Shown: piece by piece, positions 45,375-64,000 of the stretch
Numbering within the stretch: position 1 is the first letter of the stretch
How the letters are laid out: each line of letters begins with the position of its first letter
Assembly (NCBI RefSeq): GCF_027172205.1
Contig: NC_070604.1
Span: 102,879,851-102,943,850 of the forward strand
Source of the DNA: Podarcis raffonei
Taxonomy: Eukaryota > Chordata > Lepidosauria > Squamata > Lacertidae
DNA: 64,000 nt
Reading direction: 5' to 3'
The notes under the pieces: generated by a model
Told to the model about the DNA's origin: nothing
What the model saw: the letters and a program-made list of their open reading frames with translations, nothing else
Database searches by the model: none
Translations under genes and position numbers: made by a program

Positions 45375-46168
45375 CTCAATACCTTTAAAAGAGCCATAAA
45401 GATCTATTTTTCACCTTGGCTTTCAGTGGCTCACCAAGAAAATTGTCGTTCTATATTTGCTTGAGTGTGTTAATGAAGTTTGTAAACTGTTTCATGAGAT
45501 ATATATTATTATTTTTTTGCTAAGTGGTAAACATCCATTAAATAGGAGTGTGTTTGTAGTTTGGGGGGTTCATTTGCTTTCAGAGGAGACACAGGTACCT
45601 CAGCACAGAGTGCCTTCCGTCAGCATAGGCTGTTGGCTCAGCTACAACTCTATTTGGATAGTGATAACTTGTCAAAGCTTTTCTATGGCTGTTATGGAGG
45701 TTTGTTTTGTGAATTTTGTAATTTCATGCATTTTGTGTGAATGTATTGATACTATAATGTATTTATGCTCATGTTTTTAAATATGCTATAAGTTGCTTGG
45801 AGACCTTTGTGTAACTAGTCTAATAGTAATAATAGAAACATTAATTAGTTAAACTGGATCTTTTAAAGTTGCAGTTTGGATATGAAATGTCCAGAGTAAT
45901 AAATGGGTGATATTTCCTAATCCAGCTCTTGTCAGTGGAGCTTATCAGTTTGCAAAATGATTTTACGGGAAAGATTTGTACCTAGCCCCAACTCAATAAG
46001 TTGAGATCAAACACTGGAACATTATATGTGTATGATCTCTCTTTGGATATTACTGAAGTTGTTAAATTAAAATTGTAGTCCTAAACACGCTGTATTTTTA
46101 TGTTGTGAACCACCCTAAGATCTACAGATGAAGCGGAGTATACAAAATTAATAATAATAATAATAATA
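45375..46168 (+). mobile_element. Two degraded LINE 3' tails
   Basis: About 45375-45838 shows LINE-like 3' sequence (TAAGTTGCTTGGAGACC, then AGTAATAATAG). About 46085-46168 shows TTGTGAACCACCCTAAGATC, ATGAAGCGGAGTATACAAA and an AAT microsatellite. Clade not assigned. Confidence 0.45.
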
Positions 46169-46303
46169 CTGGAGGGCAAACATTGAACTTGGTAGAACTT
46201 ACCACAGAGTAAAAATCTTTACTATGCTGCTATTTATGATATATAGGAACACCTTCTGTATGTATATAAGAATGAAGAAACAATTATATGGAATATTAAA
46301 TAG

Positions 46304-60925
<14,622 letters not shown>

Positions 60926-61567
60926 GTATGTTCATAATGCAGAATTATGTACAGTAGCAACAATGTTCTGAATTTAACCTAATGTAACCTAATGTAAATT
61001 TATTTTACAGGCAACCCAACCCCCGTTCTGTCCCCTTCTGGGGCTGAAAACGACTCGTGCATTGGTGGTGACACATCAATTGGATGAGTGCAAAATGGTC
61101 ACCACCTGCATTTATATTTTAAAATCATATTTTAACCCATTATTCAGTCAAGTTTTAATGGGCAATCAAAATCCTTGGCTGGCAGCAGCGGGGCTTAATA
61201 GATCAGTATAAGTACCTCCACAGGCCCACCACGCATTCCTGCCAGGGTGGAAAACTAGGGGCAGGGGGAAAAGCATTTTTTTGCTATGCCAGCTCCCAGG
61301 TTGTCACAACAGGGCCAGTTGAGAATCCAACGAATCCTGTGCCAGCCCTGTTTCAAGAGTTCCTGCAGGCTAACACTGACTGGCAGCAGCTCTCCAGGGT
61401 TTCAGTTTCCCAGTGCCGTTGGCCTTGGGCATACATTTGTATTTTACCATAGGAATGCATCAGAAAGCTTTGATTGGAAATAGAGCCCTTTATGTCTACA
61501 AATTGCAAAACAACAGATTTGTGATCATCATATGTGATGGTGTGCACAGTTTCCTACATGAACATGA
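60926..61567. other. PLEKHH2 intron 3, left part
   Basis: No repeat family or exon recognised in this 640-base stretch. Confidence 0.45.
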
Positions 61568-62627
61568 TACAGTGGTGCCTCGCAAGACGAAATTAATTCG
61601 TTCCGCAAGTTTTTTCTTCTTGCGAGTTTTTTCGTCTTGCGAAGCACGGTTTCCCATAGGAATGCATTGAAAATCAATCAATACGTTCCTATGGAAACCG
61701 CCTTCAGACCAGGTCCGGGGACAGTCTGTCCCCCGACCTCTTCTGAAGGCTGGGGGGGGGGACAAGGGCTTTTCTTCCCGCCGCCAGCCTTTAGAAGGCT
61801 GTTCTGAAGGCTGGCGGTGGGAAGAAAAGCCCTTCTCCCCACCTCCCACCCCGCAAGCTCCGGGGACAGGAGGGCTTTCCTCCCGACTGCCAGCATTTTA
61901 AAAGCCCCCAGGACAGCGGAGAAGTCTCCGCTGTCCCGGGGGCTTTTAAAATGCTGGCAGGCGGCAGCACACCGTTCGCTGCCGCCCGCCAGCATTTTCA
62001 GAGCGCCCCGGGACAGCGGAGAAGTCTCCGCTGTCCCAGGGCTTTTAAAATGCTGGCGGGCAGCAGCGCAGCGTTCGCTGCCGCCCGCCAGCATTTTCAG
62101 ATCGCCCCGGGACAGCGGAGAAGTCTCCGCTGTCCCGGGGCTTTTAAAATGCTGGCGGGCGGCAGCGCAGCGTTCGCTGCCGCCCGCCAGCATTTTCAGA
62201 TCGCCCGGGACAGCGGAGAAGTCTCCGCTGTCCCGGGAAGGCAGGCGGGGGGAGCAAAGACTTTTGCCCCCCGCCGGCCTTCAGAAGAGGTCCAGGACCT
62301 CTTCTGAAGGCCGGCGGTGGGCCAAAGTCTTTGCTCCCCCCCCGCCTGCCTTCAAAAGCCGTCGGGATAGCGGAGAAACGCGCTGCGCTTCTCCGCTATC
62401 CCGGGAAGGCAGGCGGGGGGGGGAGCAAAGACTTTTGCCCCCTGCCAGCCTTCAGAAGAGGTCCAGGACCTCTTCTGAAAGCCGGCGGAGATTTCCCTAT
62501 GGGCTTTCTTCTTGCGAAGCAAGCCCATAGGGAAATTCGTTTTGCGAAGCACCTCCAAAACGGAAAACTCTTTCGTCTTGCGAGTTTTTCGTTTTGCGAG
62601 GCGTTCGTCTTGCGAGGCACCACTGTA
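61568..62627. mobile_element. Tigger-like element with a nested hairpin array inside (1,060 bases)
   Basis: Ends TACAGTGGTGCCTCGCAAGA and TCTTGCGAGGCACCACTGTA are exact inverted repeats with TA at the tips. Inside lie AT-rich arms with TTGCGAG and CCTATGG motifs, a GC-rich tandem array (about 61883-62230) and two 31-base palindromes (62279-62309, 62450-62480). Open frames across it on both strands only mirror the repeats; no transposase is present. Confidence 0.85.
61883..62230. repeat. ~99-base tandem array of inverted-repeat units
   Basis: CTTTTAAAATGCTGGC recurs at 61943, 62042 and 62141, spacing 99 each time. Each unit is itself a hairpin: GCCAGCATTTT on one arm, AAAATGCTGGC on the other, and GGACAGCGGAGAAGTCTCCG with CTGTCC at the tip. 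Confidence 0.92.
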
Positions 62628-63500
62628 TTTATATAGAAAATGCATCTAGTGTGAAGAAATCCTAGGTAGGAGTGGAGACAGTTCCATAAACTTGTGAGAT
62701 TACAAATTTGCTATGGACAGAAGCTTTGGTTCTTCAGATTTAATTAGAAACTGCTAGGATCGTTCCAGATTTATTTCCCTGACGAGGCTGAATTTAAATA
62801 GGAAGATAATATCAACTGAGCAGCATGAATCCCTCTTGGTATGCCTGCCTTGTAATGCTTTCATGGCCTAGCCTGAGTGCCTCTGCAAATATGCTAGCAA
62901 TTTATAGATAACTGAGCCTTGACTTTTATCTTTAGCAGAGTTGTTAGGCATATTCAGCTTTTCCAACACTTGACCACATGCTCTATTATAAGCTATGTTT
63001 ATACAAAAGGAGAAAAGGGTGTTTTAGGGCTTAAATTTATTTATTGTTCTTGTTTAAAATAGGCATGCTCTGTGCCTGTAAATGTCTTTGTTGACAAATT
63101 ATTACAAGGTTGGCCCTAAAACTTTTTAACTCAATAAATTGGTAGTTTGCATTTAGCTTCTCTTCTGCATTCTGTCTTTTATAAACATTCATGCCCGCAC
63201 ATAGTATAAAGTAGTCAGGGAAAAGTTCAAAATAGTCTTGAGCAGAACTGGTTAGAGGGGCATGCAAATGTTTTTGCCCAGCGAAACTCTCACCCCTTCC
63301 TTTTCTGCAATTTCCCCCATCTCTTTGCAAGAAAGTGAAAAAATGTGGGACTGCTTTCATTTGTTTCATGGAATTTACTTTTAAGTAATTCCCCCCGCCC
63401 CACCTATTATTTGAGAAGATCTCACAAATAATGCTTTGATTGAATTATCCATGCAACGGTTACCAGGGCACTGTTAAATATTTAGCCAAAAACATAATAT
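62628..63500. other. PLEKHH2 intron 3, unremarkable stretch
   Basis: AT-rich sequence between two mobile elements; nothing recognised. Confidence 0.4.
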
Positions 63501-63619
63501 AATAGTTTATGCAATTAATATTAGACATGTTACTGAAGCAGGACCTTCATAAACTACCCATGCTGGAGATCTTGTCTGTTGTATCGGTTTGGTCACTCCA
63601 TCTCAGATGTTGCAAAGAT

Positions 63620-63992
63620 ACAAAATATTTTCAAAAAGTCAAAATGATCCATGGATTAGAGCACATTCTGTGCAATATTTGGGACTGTTTCAATTTTTAG
63701 TTTTAGGACAATTAAGGGGACACTTGATAGAAGTTTGTGGAATTATTTAAAGGTTTTGGAGAAAGTAGACAGAAATAATTTTCTTCCTCTCTCACAGTAC
63801 CAGAACTTGTGGTCATCCAGTGAATCCATTCACAGTAGATTCATGACAGACAAAAGAAATTCGTTTTTCACACAATGCATCATTAACTTATGGAATTTGC
63901 TGCCGCAGCATGTAGTGATGGCTACTGGATTAGATGACTTTAAAGGGGGATTAGACAGATTCACTGAGAATAGATCTCTCAATGGCTATTAA
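63620..63992 (+). mobile_element. LINE C-terminal fragment (clade uncertain)
   Basis: The plus-strand frame reads MTDKRNSFFTQCIINLWNLL, PQHVVMATGLDDFKGGLDRF and TENRSLNGY. This matches the abundant reptile LINE-type ending of the form 'FFTQC.VKLWN.LPQ.VV'. An 86-codon frame is open, with diverged flanking sequence from about 63500. Clade not assigned. Confidence 0.6.
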
Positions 63993-64000
63993 CTAAACTT

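Noticed and set aside
61678-62530. Long overlapping open frames on both strands (171 and 237 codons) with repeated peptides
   Set aside because: They mirror the tandem hairpin units of a non-coding transposon; both strands stay open because the DNA is palindromic and GC-rich.

Overview
The window looks like nuclear DNA from a squamate reptile, most likely a lizard. It is intron-rich vertebrate sequence. It is dense in Sauria-type tRNA SINEs, carries a BovB (RTE) LINE tail, L2/CR1/Rex1-like and L1-like LINE pieces, and many non-autonomous DNA transposons with hAT-type (8 bp) or Tigger-like (TA) target sites. A lacertid-type lizard is possible, but that is only inference.

Two host genes lie head to head. 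On the minus strand, from about 34.4 kb down to 2.26 kb, is the 5' half of THADA: one probable non-coding first exon and 19 coding exons (about 1,024 codons) whose phases join without a stop. The rest of the gene lies to the left of base 1. On the plus strand, from about 40.36 kb rightward, is the start of PLEKHH2: a TATA-box/CpG-island promoter with a probable non-coding exon 1, the first coding exon at 46.3 kb and the next at 60.9 kb. The gene runs past the right edge. The same divergent THADA-PLEKHH2 order is known in mammals.

Each gene has its own CpG island (about 34.3-34.7 kb and 40.3-40.9 kb), with about 5.9 kb of repeat-bearing intergenic DNA between them. No other protein-coding host gene was recognised. 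Most other open frames are transposon remnants or chance frames in GC-rich or palindromic DNA.

Mobile DNA makes up much of the rest. THADA introns hold a recent Ty1/copia element with near-identical LTRs and a 5 bp target duplication (7.5-11.05 kb), a ~1 kb L1-type insertion with a 16 bp target duplication (20.1-21.2 kb), five Sauria-type SINEs and several other tRNA-SINEs. They also hold hAT-like, Tigger-like and short palindromic MITEs. PLEKHH2 introns hold a 1.8 kb Rex1/CR1-like LINE with a long uninterrupted reverse transcriptase frame inserted into a Tigger-like MITE (53.8-55.9 kb) and a degenerate L2 LINE (56.6-58.0 kb). A striking 1.06 kb Tigger-like element there (61.57-62.63 kb) has an interior made of nested hairpins in a ~99 bp tandem array.
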